Below are positions 34,441-42,538 of a stretch of DNA of 64,000 bases, one piece after another. Both the position numbers and the translations under genes were made by a program. The notes under the pieces were generated by a model, which saw only the letters and a list, made by a program, of their open reading frames with translations, was not told the origin of the DNA and ran no database searches. Each line of letters starts with the position of its first letter. The first letter of the stretch is position 1. Source of the stretch: Microbacterium foliorum (GTDB lineage: Bacteria > Actinomycetota > Actinomycetes > Actinomycetales > Microbacteriaceae); assembly GCF_006385575.1 (NCBI RefSeq), contig NZ_CP041040.1, positions 372,001 to 436,000 on the forward strand. The letters are read 5' to 3'.

Positions 34441-35670
34441 TCACTCTTTGGCCCGTCCTGATGACTTCCGGGGCTTCAGCGGAGGCACGTGGAGTTTCGG
34501 GATGGCCCGGATGAGGAACTTGTCGAAATGGGGAACTGTGAACGCCGCGAACCCGTGCTCGGGGGTGTACAGAAGTCCCATGTTGATCAGTTCCGCGCGC
34601 GTGGGACCGAGATTCTGAGACGTTCTGCCCATGACGTCTGCCACGTCCGAGGCCTTCTGTGGCTCTGAACCGAGCTGTGCCATCGCCCGGAGATAGGCGC
34701 GCTGCAGCTCCGTCGCGCGATCGAGACGCACCCGGAAGAATGATTCATCGAGCTTGGACTCGTAGGCGGGGACGGCAGCCTCGACGTCCTCGCGAGAGAT
34801 GACTGGGCCGTCCGCGACGGTCCACACGGCATAGCCGAGCTCCTGGAGGAAGTACGGATACCCCCCTGTGAGGGCTAACGCTTCGTCGAGCGCGTCGTCG
34901 TCGTACGCGGCACCCTCGTCCGCTGCGGGTTGGGTCAGAGCCAATCGCGCATCGTCCTCGATGAGATTGCCGATCGACGGAAACTTGAAGAGTCTCTCTG
35001 CGTACGATTTCGCATCGCCAGCGAGCTCAGCGATCTGCGGAAGTCCTGCCCCGACCAGAGTCACGGGCAGCTTGCGCTGAACCATTTTGTGGAGTGCTTC
35101 GATCGTCGCACCCAACTGGATCTTGCTGAGGAACTGGACCTCGTCGAACAACAGAACGACACCGCGGCCTCTCTCTTTCGCGGCCTCGCCGAGCGCGACG
35201 AACACGTCTGTGAGATCGAGAGCCAGGTTCGCGTGATCAGCGAATCCTTCGGCTGCGTCGACGTCCAGGCCGGCGGTCCATGCGCCTGTGGCATCGACGG
35301 TGAGAGTGAATGATCGCAATACTGCTGCAGCATGGGTGAAGCGATCGGTCCACTTCGCCTTCGGAGACAACTCGAACAACGCTGTGCGCAGTTTCGAGGC
35401 CAGCGCAGTGCGGAAATGAGCTTCGTCGTTCTTGCTCACCTCGAGCTCGAGCACCACCCAATCCTTCGCGAGCGCCTTCGTGCGGAACTGCCCGAGGAGA
35501 ACCGTTTTGCCGACCCCACGCAGGCCGGTGATGATCATCGATTGCTCGGTTCGGCCATGCTCGATCCGCGCGAGCAGTAGATCGAACGATCCGAGCTGGT
35601 CATCTCGTCCGACGACGGCTTGAGGCTCGGCGCCAGCGTTCGGAGTGTATGGATTGGTGAGTGCCTGCAC
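34441..35670 (-). CDS. P-loop ATPase, AAA_16/archaeal-ATPase type
   Basis: 409 residues. Starts with NPYTPNAGAEPQAVVGRDDQL (landmark VVGRDDQL), Walker A GLRGVGKTVLL, Walker B VVLLFDEVQFL, sensor-like VTLVGAGLPQI, and a C-terminal winged-helix-like part (RAYLRAMAQLGSEPQKASDVAD..., ending with a basic KPRKSSGRAKE). It resembles Orc1/Cdc6- or STAND-like ATPases annotated simply as ATP-binding proteins. Base composition looks lower in G+C than the neighbours, suggesting acquisition. The GTG start at 35670 follows a TAAAAT box (leaderless). No partner gene is evident. Confidence 0.85.
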   Translation of the reverse strand: MQALTNPYTPNAGAEPQAVVGRDDQLGSFDLLLARIEHGRTEQSMIITGLRGVGKTVLLGQFRTKALAKDWVVLELEVSKNDEAHFRTALASKLRTALFELSPKAKWTDRFTHAAAVLRSFTLTVDATGAWTAGLDVDAAEGFADHANLALDLTDVFVALGEAAKERGRGVVLLFDEVQFLSKIQLGATIEALHKMVQRKLPVTLVGAGLPQIAELAGDAKSYAERLFKFPSIGNLIEDDARLALTQPAADEGAAYDDDALDEALALTGGYPYFLQELGYAVWTVADGPVISREDVEAAVPAYESKLDESFFRVRLDRATELQRAYLRAMAQLGSEPQKASDVADVMGRTSQNLGPTRAELINMGLLYTPEHGFAAFTVPHFDKFLIRAIPKLHVPPLKPRKSSGRAKE

Positions 35671-35692
35671 AGAACGATTTTACGTCTTTTAG

Positions 35693-35721
35693 GGTGGTTT
35701 ATTGGAATACAATAAACCACC
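35693..35721. promoter_or_regulatory. Perfect 11-bp dyad in the ATPase promoter
   Basis: GGTGGTTTATT at 35693-35703 and AATAAACCACC at 35711-35721 with 7 bases between. It lies over the expected -35 region of the minus-strand promoter, whose -10 is TAAAAT (35677-35682). An operator for the ATPase gene, or a terminator-like structure for none of the neighbours, since both flanking genes are on the minus strand and it is downstream of the oxidoreductase start. Confidence 0.6.
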
Positions 35722-35744
35722 GAAAGCTAGATAAACAACGAGCC

Positions 35745-37274
35745 TCAGCCCCCGCTCTTGCGGGGCAGGGGCTTCAGATCCTGCAGCGCCGGGCCCTCGA
35801 TGCGCGTGCCGTCCGCCTCGAATCGCGACGCGTGCAGGGGGCAGTCCCAGGTGCACTCCTCGTCGTTCCAGGCGAGCACTCCGCCGAGGTGCGGGCAGAC
35901 GGCCGAGACCGCACGGGTGACTCCGCCGACCGTCGAGATGGCCACGGGGCGTCCGCTGCGGTTGGCGACCACGCCTTCACCCTCCGACGGCTTCGGAACC
36001 GGCACCGGGTTGCGCTCGGCCTCGACCCATCCGCTCGTGGCGGCCGCAGCGACCTTCGCTCCTTCGGCGGCTCCTCTGGCGAGATCGGCCGGCACCGTCA
36101 GCCTCGTGCCGAGCTTGACCATCCATGACGGTCGGTCATGCCAGCTGGCCCCGAGGATCTCGGCGGTCAGGCGAAGAGCCGCGGCCGGCGCGTTCGACAG
36201 GCCCCACTTGGCGTATCCGCTCGCGAAGCGGATGCTGCCGAGCCCCCGCGGCATCGCACCCACGAACGGGATCTGATTGTGCGACTCGTAGTCCTGCGCC
36301 GACCAGCGGTGCGTCTCTTCGGCATCCGGAAAGTACTGCCTCGTCCAGTCGATCAGATCGTCGACCGCGGCGGCCTCGCTGTCGGAGCGCCCGACCGGAT
36401 GCCCGTTGCCGCCGACGATGAGCTGCGCCGTGCCGCCCGGGCCGTCGGCGGAAGAGACCGGACGGATCGACCGGCTGGGGGAGTCGAGCGAGATGAAGGT
36501 CGACTCGGGCACCTCGCCTGATACGCGGAACGAGACGCAGTACGAGCGGAAGGCGCGCATCTTGGTGAAGTACAGCCCGCGGTCGAGGATCGGATAGCCG
36601 GTCGCGATCACGATGTGCTCGGCGAACATGGGCCCGACCGGGGTCTCGACGCGCGGTTCGGGAAGCACGTGAGTGGCGGTCACCCTGACTCCCGTGTGCA
36701 GTGTGCCGCCGGTCGCGAGCAGCTCCTCCGCGAGCGCCTGAGCCACGAGCGCAGGGTCGATGGTCACCTGATCGTCGAGGGCTGTGGCGCCGACGACGGG
36801 GAACGCCGCCTCACCGAGCTCTGCCCGTGTGAGCATCCTCGTCTGAAGGCCTGCTTCGCTCGCCGCCTCGTGCACCGCGCGCACCGAGTCGAGACTGCTC
36901 GGATCCTGCGCATACGAGTGGTCGATCCGACGCTCGTAGCTGACCCCCGCGTGGTCCGCGAAGCCGACCAGCCAGTCCATGCCCTCACGGTTTGCCTCGA
37001 CGTACGCCTGCAGAAGGGAGGCGGAGTGGTGCCTGCGGATCTCGGCGAGGCGCTTGCCCTGCAGCAGGGTGAGCTTGCCGGTGTTGCCGCCGGTCGCCAG
37101 CTCGGCGACCTCGCCAGCCTCGATCACAGCCACATCGAGCCCCGCGCGCGTCAGCATGACCGCGGTGGTGAGGCCGGTGAGGCCCGCGCCGACGATGATC
37201 ACGTCGTGCCGTGCGCCGGGGTCGAACGGTGTGCCGATGGGCGGAGTCCGGTCGAGCTTCCACAGTGGCTTCAT
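35745..37274 (-). CDS. FAD-dependent oxidoreductase with C-terminal Rieske domain
   Basis: 509 residues. The N-terminus carries the dinucleotide motif VIIVGAGLTGLTTAVMLTRAG of a DAO-type flavoprotein. From about residue 420 a Rieske [2Fe-2S] domain has both ligand pairs: CPHLGG and CPLHASRF. The fusion occurs in several bacterial lineages; it is thought to oxidise an amine or amino-acid-like substrate with electrons passing to the cluster, but no specific substrate is known. Divergent from the fluoride channel genes. Confidence 0.92.
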   Translation of the reverse strand: MKPLWKLDRTPPIGTPFDPGARHDVIIVGAGLTGLTTAVMLTRAGLDVAVIEAGEVAELATGGNTGKLTLLQGKRLAEIRRHHSASLLQAYVEANREGMDWLVGFADHAGVSYERRIDHSYAQDPSSLDSVRAVHEAASEAGLQTRMLTRAELGEAAFPVVGATALDDQVTIDPALVAQALAEELLATGGTLHTGVRVTATHVLPEPRVETPVGPMFAEHIVIATGYPILDRGLYFTKMRAFRSYCVSFRVSGEVPESTFISLDSPSRSIRPVSSADGPGGTAQLIVGGNGHPVGRSDSEAAAVDDLIDWTRQYFPDAEETHRWSAQDYESHNQIPFVGAMPRGLGSIRFASGYAKWGLSNAPAAALRLTAEILGASWHDRPSWMVKLGTRLTVPADLARGAAEGAKVAAAATSGWVEAERNPVPVPKPSEGEGVVANRSGRPVAISTVGGVTRAVSAVCPHLGGVLAWNDEECTWDCPLHASRFEADGTRIEGPALQDLKPLPRKSGG

Positions 37275-37360
37275 GGCATCAGTCTTCGCCTCGGCGTCGC
37301 TCCGTCACACCCGGTTGACAATCAGCGGATGCGTTGCAACCGCGCGGCTAGAGTTGTCGC

Positions 37361-37762
37361 GTGACTCTCCGCAGCCTCCTCCTCGTCTTCGCAGGAGGCA
37401 GCATCGGCACGGCGGCGCGGCTCGGGGTCGCACTCTGGATCCCGGATGCCGGGGGCTTACCGGTCGCCACCCTCCTGGTCAACGTGATCGGGGCGCTGCT
37501 GATCGGCATCCTCGCCGCGCGACTGCCGCAGGCCACGGGGCAGACCACGGGGCTGCGGGTGTTCCTCGGCACCGGTGTGCTCGGCGGCTTCACGACCTAC
37601 AGCGCCTTCATGACGGGCACGGATGCGCTCTGGGCGGATGCTCCGCTGCTCGCGTTCTCGTATGCGGGCGGCAGTCTCGTGCTCGGCCTTGCCGCTGCTG
37701 CTCTCGGGCTGCGTCTCGGCCGCCCTCGCCCGAGGGCTCATGTCGAGGGAGCCCGCTCGTGA
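37361..37762 (+). CDS. crcB: Fluoride channel FluC/CrcB, subunit 1
   Basis: 133 residues with four membrane helices. FluC landmarks: GGSIGTAARLGV, LLVNVIGALLIGIL, and the pore motif GVLGGFTTYSAFM. FluC works as an antiparallel dual-topology dimer; tandem genes such as this usually give a heterodimer. The GTG start follows a TAGAGT box by six bases. No fluoride riboswitch is recognisable upstream. Confidence 0.92.
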   Translation: MTLRSLLLVFAGGSIGTAARLGVALWIPDAGGLPVATLLVNVIGALLIGILAARLPQATGQTTGLRVFLGTGVLGGFTTYSAFMTGTDALWADAPLLAFSYAGGSLVLGLAAAALGLRLGRPRPRAHVEGARS

Positions 37763-38118
37763 CCCCGTTGCTGTTCATCGGAGCCGCGCTCGCCGGAGGT
37801 GTGGGAGCCGCGCTGAGGTACCTCGTCGATGTCGGCATCGCGAGGGTCGCCGGGCGGCGCTTCCCCTGGGGCATCTTCGCCGTGAATCTCACCGGATCGT
37901 TCGCCCTGGGTGTCGTGACCGCGGCGCTGCCCGACCAGGCATTCCTCCTCGGTGCCGGTCTGCTGGGCGGCTACACGACCTTCAGCACCGCGATGCTCGA
38001 CACGGTCGCGCTCTGGCGTGACGGCGAGCGCAGGGCATCCGCGTTCAACGCCGTCGGGATGCTGCTGCTCGGTCTGCTCGCGGCCGGCCTCGGTCTGGCC
38101 TTCGGCTCGCTGCTCTGA
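37759..38118 (+). CDS. crcB: Fluoride channel FluC/CrcB, subunit 2
   Basis: 119 residues with four membrane helices: GGVGAALRYLVD, FAVNLTGSFALGVV, GLLGGYTTFSTAMLDT. Starts at a GTG overlapping the stop of subunit 1 (GTGA), which supports joint assembly. Its last codons and stop are the first unit of a 14-bp tandem repeat. Confidence 0.93.
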   Translation: MTPLLFIGAALAGGVGAALRYLVDVGIARVAGRRFPWGIFAVNLTGSFALGVVTAALPDQAFLLGAGLLGGYTTFSTAMLDTVALWRDGERRASAFNAVGMLLLGLLAAGLGLAFGSLL

Positions 38119-38160
38119 GCTCGCTGCTCTGAGCTCGCTGCTCTGACCACGCTGCTCTGA
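38105..38160. repeat. 14-bp tandem repeat across the fluoride channel stop codon
   Basis: Four contiguous 14-bp units: GCTCGCTGCTCTGA at 38105, 38119 and 38133, then CCACGCTGCTCTGA at 38147. Each unit ends in TGA, and the first TGA is the crcB stop, so copy-number change would leave the protein end unchanged. Confidence 0.9.
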
Positions 38161-38188
38161 CCACGCCACAGCGGGCGCAGATCTGTGC

Positions 38189-38251
38189 TTGCGCGCCTCG
38201 CCTCGATCAGGCTATTCTCCTTGCTAATCGTTTAACTGCTAACCGTTTAAC
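38189..38251 (+). promoter_or_regulatory. Promoter of the sugar ABC operon with two LacI-type half-palindromic sites
   Basis: TTGCGC (38189-38194), 18-bp spacer, TATTCT (38213-38218). Just downstream, two direct copies of GCTAAYCGTTTAAC (38223-38236 and 38238-38251), each centred on a CG as in LacI-family operators, cover the start point. The LacI gene at 41431 is the probable ligand. Confidence 0.7.
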
Positions 38252-38303
38252 AGACACGATCCCGACGCAGCGACGATTCCCTGCACCGTCAAAGGAGACA
38301 TCG

Positions 38304-39575
38304 ATGCCCCGCACCTCCCACCGCGCCCTCGGCGCCCTCGCCGCGTCCGCGGCAGCCGTCCTCGCTCTCAGTGCCTGCTCACCCGCCGCCGGAGGCGAGA
38401 GCTCGTCGGGCGGCGATGTGACCCTCAGCTATGCCATCTGGGACGAGAACCAGAAGCCGGCGATGGAGGACATCGCGGCGGCGTTCGAGAAGGAGAACCC
38501 GAATGTCACGATCGACATCCAGGTGACTCCCTACAAGGAGTACTTCACCAAGCTGCAGACCGCCGCCACGGGCGGGTCCGCCGCCGACGTGTTCTGGATG
38601 AACGGTCCGAACTTCCAGCTCTACGCCTCGAACGGCCAGCTCGCCCCGCTCGACGACGCGGGCGTGGATGCCGCCGACTACCCCCAGGGCCTGATCGACC
38701 TCTACACGTTCGACGGGGCGCTCTACGGGGCACCGAAGGACTTCGACACTGTGGCGCTCTGGTACAACAAGGCGCTCTTCGACGCCGCCGGCGTCGAGTA
38801 CCCGAGCGCAGGCTGGACCTGGGACGACTTCACCGCGGCCGCCGCCGCGCTGACCGACCCGGGGAAGGGCCAGTTCGGCGTCGCCGCGAGCCAGTACGGG
38901 CAGGAGAACTTCTACAACTCGATCGCCCAGGCGGGCGGCGAGGTCATCTCGGCCGACGGCACCGAGAGCGGCTACGGCTCGCCCGAGGCGCTCGCCGGCA
39001 TCGAGCTGTGGACCGACCTGATCGAGGCGGGGTCGTCGCCGACCGCGCAGCAGATGACCGACACGAACCCCGAGGACTTCTTCCTGTCGGGCAAGGTCGC
39101 GATGTTCCAGAACGGCTCGTGGGCAGCGATCGCCTACGGCGACAACGCCGACATCGCCGACACGGTCGACGTCGCTCCGCTCCCCGAGGGGCCGGAGGGC
39201 AACCAGAGCGTGATCCATGGCGTGGGCAACGTCGCCAACGCGAAGAGCCCCCACGTGGCCGAGGCCAAGGCGTTCGCCGCCTTCGCGAGCGGCGAGCAGG
39301 CGGCCGAGATCCAGGCCGAGACCGGCACCGTGATCCCCGCGTTCAACGGCACCCAGCAGGGCTGGGTCGACGCGCTGCCGCAGTACGACCTGCAGGTCTA
39401 CATCGACGCTCTCGACACCGCGGTGCCCTACCCGGTCTCGAAGAACACGTCGGCGTGGACGAGCATCGAGAGCGAGGTGCTGTCGCAGGTCTGGTCGGGC
39501 GCGGTCGCCCCCGAGGCAGGCCTGAAAGACCTCGCCGGGCAGATGCAGGCGGCGCTGGATGCCGAGCAGGAGTAG
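38304..39575 (+). CDS. Sugar ABC transporter substrate-binding lipoprotein
   Basis: 423 residues. Signal peptide with lipobox LSAC (lipid-modified Cys25), then a SBP_bac_1 fold: VTLSYAIWDENQKPAMEDIAAAFEKENP (landmark AFEKENPNV), ADVFWMN, GAPKDFDTVALWYNK. CUT1-type solute receptor anchored outside the membrane. First gene of a five-gene operon with two permeases, LacI and a Gfo/Idh/MocA dehydrogenase. The ligand is probably an oligosaccharide or sugar derivative. A GGAGA ribosome-binding site precedes the ATG. Confidence 0.95.
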   Translation: MPRTSHRALGALAASAAAVLALSACSPAAGGESSSGGDVTLSYAIWDENQKPAMEDIAAAFEKENPNVTIDIQVTPYKEYFTKLQTAATGGSAADVFWMNGPNFQLYASNGQLAPLDDAGVDAADYPQGLIDLYTFDGALYGAPKDFDTVALWYNKALFDAAGVEYPSAGWTWDDFTAAAAALTDPGKGQFGVAASQYGQENFYNSIAQAGGEVISADGTESGYGSPEALAGIELWTDLIEAGSSPTAQQMTDTNPEDFFLSGKVAMFQNGSWAAIAYGDNADIADTVDVAPLPEGPEGNQSVIHGVGNVANAKSPHVAEAKAFAAFASGEQAAEIQAETGTVIPAFNGTQQGWVDALPQYDLQVYIDALDTAVPYPVSKNTSAWTSIESEVLSQVWSGAVAPEAGLKDLAGQMQAALDAEQE

Positions 39576-39581
39576 TCGCTC

Positions 39582-40541
39582 ATGACCGTCACCGCGTCGC
39601 CCCCGCGCGCGAAGGCAGAGCGGATGCCGGAGGCCACGAGCCCCGGCATCCGCCGCCGGCGGCGCAACCCGGGCGCCTCCCCGTGGTGGGCTCTGGTGTT
39701 CATCGGACCCACCGCCCTCGGCATCGCCGTGTTCTACCTGTGGCCGACGGTGCGCACGCTCATCATCTCGTTTACCAAGTCGGGGCCGTTCGGCGGCGCC
39801 GAGTGGGTCGGGATCGAGAACTACGCCCGCCTGTTCCAGGACCCCGAGCTGATCGGCGCGCTGCGCAACACCGCGCTCTACACGGTCATCGCCCTGATCG
39901 GCATCCCTCTGGCCGTCGGCATCGCCGCGCTGCTGAACACCTCGGGCCTCAAGGGACGCAGCGCCTACCGCACGCTGTACTTCATCCCGGTCGTCACGAT
40001 GCCCGCCGCGATCGCACTGGTGTGGCGCATGATCTACAACGGCGATTACGGAGTGCTCAACGCCGCGCTCGGCTCGGTCGGCATCGAGGGGCGCAGCTGG
40101 CTCACCGATCCGAACACCGCCCTCGTGGCCATCGCGGTCGTGGGCATCTGGGCAGGCCTCGGAACCAACATCGTCATCTTCCTCGCCGGTCTCCAGGGCA
40201 TCCCCGACACGATCATGGAGGCCGCCGACCTCGACGGCGCCGGCCCGGTGCGCAAGTTCTTCTCGATCACGATCCCCCTGCTGTCGCCGTCGATCTTCTT
40301 CGTCAGCGTCATCAGCGTGATCGGCGCCCTGCAGGTGTTCGACCTCATCTACATGATGCTGGGGCGCAGCAACCCGGCCATGCCCAACACCCGCACGGTC
40401 GTGTACCTGTTCTACGAAGCGGGTTTCCTCGACAACGACCGGGGCTATGCCGCCGCCGTCGCCTTCCTGCTGCTCGTGATCATCCTCGTGCTCACGGTCG
40501 TGCAGTTCCGTCTGCAGAAGAAGTGGGTGCACTATGAGTGA
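39582..40541 (+). CDS. Sugar ABC transporter permease, MalF type
   Basis: 319 residues, six predicted membrane helices after a basic, disordered 30-residue N-terminus. Landmarks: ALVFIGPTALGIAVFYLWPT, ALRNTALYTV, and the coupling loop EAADLDGAGPVRKFFSITIPL. Begins 6 bases after the binding-protein gene and overlaps the next permease by 8 bases. Confidence 0.95.
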   Translation: MTVTASPPRAKAERMPEATSPGIRRRRRNPGASPWWALVFIGPTALGIAVFYLWPTVRTLIISFTKSGPFGGAEWVGIENYARLFQDPELIGALRNTALYTVIALIGIPLAVGIAALLNTSGLKGRSAYRTLYFIPVVTMPAAIALVWRMIYNGDYGVLNAALGSVGIEGRSWLTDPNTALVAIAVVGIWAGLGTNIVIFLAGLQGIPDTIMEAADLDGAGPVRKFFSITIPLLSPSIFFVSVISVIGALQVFDLIYMMLGRSNPAMPNTRTVVYLFYEAGFLDNDRGYAAAVAFLLLVIILVLTVVQFRLQKKWVHYE

Positions 40542-41427
40542 CGTCTCGCTCGACACGCGCGCCGTCGTCAGCGCCTCGCCCGACCGCTCGGCAGGGCGAG
40601 CGGGCAAGCCCCGCAACCGCGCGATCTGGATCGTGCACGTGGTGCTCCTGGTGGGCGCGATCCTGATGGTCTTCCCGTTCATCTGGCAGCTGCTGACCTC
40701 GTTCAAGACGCTGTCGGACTCCGTGCAGGTGCCGCCGAGTCTCCTCCCGCGCGAGTGGGTGTTCACGAACTTCGCCGAGGTCTTCGACTCGATGCCCTTC
40801 GCGCAGATGTTCGCCAACTCGGTGCTTCTGACCATCGGGCGCACGATCGGTCAGGTCGTGCTGTGCACGATGGCCGGCTACGCCTTCGCCCGCATCCCGT
40901 TCCCCGGACGCAACGCGCTGTTCGTGGTCTTCCTCTCGGTGCTCATGGTGCCGTCGCAGCTGTACCTGCTGCCGCAGTACGAGATCATCCAGGCGCTCGG
41001 GTGGCTGAACACCCTGCAGGCGCTGATCGTGCCCGGGATCTTCAGCGCGTTCGGCACGTTCCTGATGCGACAGTTCTTCATGTCGATGCCCGCCGAACTC
41101 GAGGAGGCGGCGCGCATCGACGGGGCGAATCCGTGGCAGACCTTCTGGCGGATCATGGTTCCGCTCGCGAAGCCTGGCATCATCGCTCTCGTGGTGTTCA
41201 CTGTGCTGTGGTCCTGGAACGATCTGCTCTGGCCGTTGATCGTGACGACCGACCCCGCCAAGATGCCGCTGTCGGTCGGGCTCTCACAGCTCGTCGGCAT
41301 CCATGGCACCGACTACCCGGTGCTGATGGCAGGAGCGCTGCTCGCGACTCTGCCGATGCTGGTGACCTTCATGATCCTGCAGCGGCAGTTCATCCAGGGC
41401 ATCGCCTTCAGCGGATCGAAGGGCTGA
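40534..41427 (+). CDS. Sugar ABC transporter permease, MalG type
   Basis: 297 residues. MalG-type landmarks: FPFIWQLLTSFKTL, GRTIGQVVLCTMAGYAFARI, FLMRQFFMSMPAELEEAARIDGANPWQTFW (landmark EEAARIDGANPWQTF, the ATPase-contact loop). Partner of the MalF-type permease. No ATPase gene is in the operon, so a shared one elsewhere is likely. Confidence 0.95.
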   Translation: MSDVSLDTRAVVSASPDRSAGRAGKPRNRAIWIVHVVLLVGAILMVFPFIWQLLTSFKTLSDSVQVPPSLLPREWVFTNFAEVFDSMPFAQMFANSVLLTIGRTIGQVVLCTMAGYAFARIPFPGRNALFVVFLSVLMVPSQLYLLPQYEIIQALGWLNTLQALIVPGIFSAFGTFLMRQFFMSMPAELEEAARIDGANPWQTFWRIMVPLAKPGIIALVVFTVLWSWNDLLWPLIVTTDPAKMPLSVGLSQLVGIHGTDYPVLMAGALLATLPMLVTFMILQRQFIQGIAFSGSKG

Positions 41428-41430
41428 CCC

Positions 41431-42495
41431 ATGGCAGAGCGCAGGCAGCAGTCGACGACCTCGCGGCGTCCGACCCTTCGGATGGTCGCCGAACGCGCGG
41501 GGGTCTCGACGGCCACCGTGTCGTATGTGTTCTCCGGGCGATCGGGTGCGGCCTCCGGGTCCGGCGTCGCCGAAGCCACAGCCGCCAGGGTGCTCGCGGC
41601 GGCCGACGAGCTCAACTACCGTCCGAACATCGCGGCGCGCACGATCCGCACCGGTCGCAGCGGCATGGTGCAGCTGTCGCTGCACATGCTCAGCGACCCC
41701 TGGTCGCTCGCGGTGGCGGATGCCGTGAACACCGAGGCGAACAAGCACGGACTCACGACGCTGATCCTCGCCGACGGCGACTGGCACGCGGCACTCGACA
41801 GGGTCGAGAGCGACGTCGCCTACCTCGACGGCGTGGGGATCGACGAGGATGCCGAGCGCAAGCTCGCCGATCTCGTGCAGCGCGGTCAGCGGCTCGTGGT
41901 GTTCTCGGAGCACCTCGAGCCCGCCGGCTTCGACGTGGTGCGCTCCGACGCGATCCCCGGTTGCGAGCTCGCGATGGACCACCTGCTCGAGCGGCGCACG
42001 GCGATCGGATGTCTCGCCGCCGAGGGCGCCGTGCGTCTCGCGCCGACCCAGGTCACCCGGTACACGCCGTACCTCGAGAGGATGGCCGCCGCGGGTCTCG
42101 ATGTCGATCCCGACTGGACCGTCACATACACCGAGGGGCAGGCCAGTGCCTTCGCCGCGGCGGTGCGGCTGCTGTCACGCGCAGACCGGCCCGACGCGAT
42201 CTACGCGACCACCGACTTCGCGGCCATCGCGGCCATCAATGCGGCGCACATGCTCGGACTCCGGGTGCCGCACGACGTGGCCGTGATCGGCGTCGGCAAC
42301 ACTCCCGACGCGCAGCTCATCGCCCCCACCCTGACCACGGTCGGCCCGACCGACTTCTACGACCGGCAGGCGCGCATCATCATCGACCGCGCGCTCGCCG
42401 CCGACGATTCAGCCGGGCAGCTGCACGAGTTCGCCTGGTCGCTGTTCCCCGGCGCGTCGACCGACGTCGACGCGCCCACCGCTCATTCGCGCTGA
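41431..42495 (+). CDS. LacI family transcriptional regulator
   Basis: 354 residues. The N-terminal helix-turn-helix reads TLRMVAERAGVSTATVSYVFSG, then the hinge PNIAARTIRTGR. The sugar-binding domain keeps the LacI layout but the usual GFDD is replaced by GVGN (IGVGNTPDAQL). Starts 4 bases after the permease stop and is likely to control the operon through the two sites at 38223-38251. Confidence 0.93.
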   Translation: MAERRQQSTTSRRPTLRMVAERAGVSTATVSYVFSGRSGAASGSGVAEATAARVLAAADELNYRPNIAARTIRTGRSGMVQLSLHMLSDPWSLAVADAVNTEANKHGLTTLILADGDWHAALDRVESDVAYLDGVGIDEDAERKLADLVQRGQRLVVFSEHLEPAGFDVVRSDAIPGCELAMDHLLERRTAIGCLAAEGAVRLAPTQVTRYTPYLERMAAAGLDVDPDWTVTYTEGQASAFAAAVRLLSRADRPDAIYATTDFAAIAAINAAHMLGLRVPHDVAVIGVGNTPDAQLIAPTLTTVGPTDFYDRQARIIIDRALAADDSAGQLHEFAWSLFPGASTDVDAPTAHSR

Positions 42496-42538
42496 CGCTG
42501 CCGTCTGCGCGCACATCTCTACTCTCAGAAGGGCCACC

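Noticed and set aside
35693..35721. Attachment-site repeat for an integrated element
   Set aside because: No second copy in the window, no integrase; its position on the promoter suits an operator better.
37200..37360. Fluoride riboswitch upstream of crcB
   Set aside because: No recognisable aptamer sequence, and the GTG start is only six bases from the -10 box, leaving no leader.
37361..38118. Recent duplication of crcB
   Set aside because: The two FluC proteins are clearly different in sequence; two-gene FluC systems are normal in actinobacteria.
38379..40844. 821-residue minus-strand open frame
   Set aside because: Antisense shadow of the binding-protein and permease genes.
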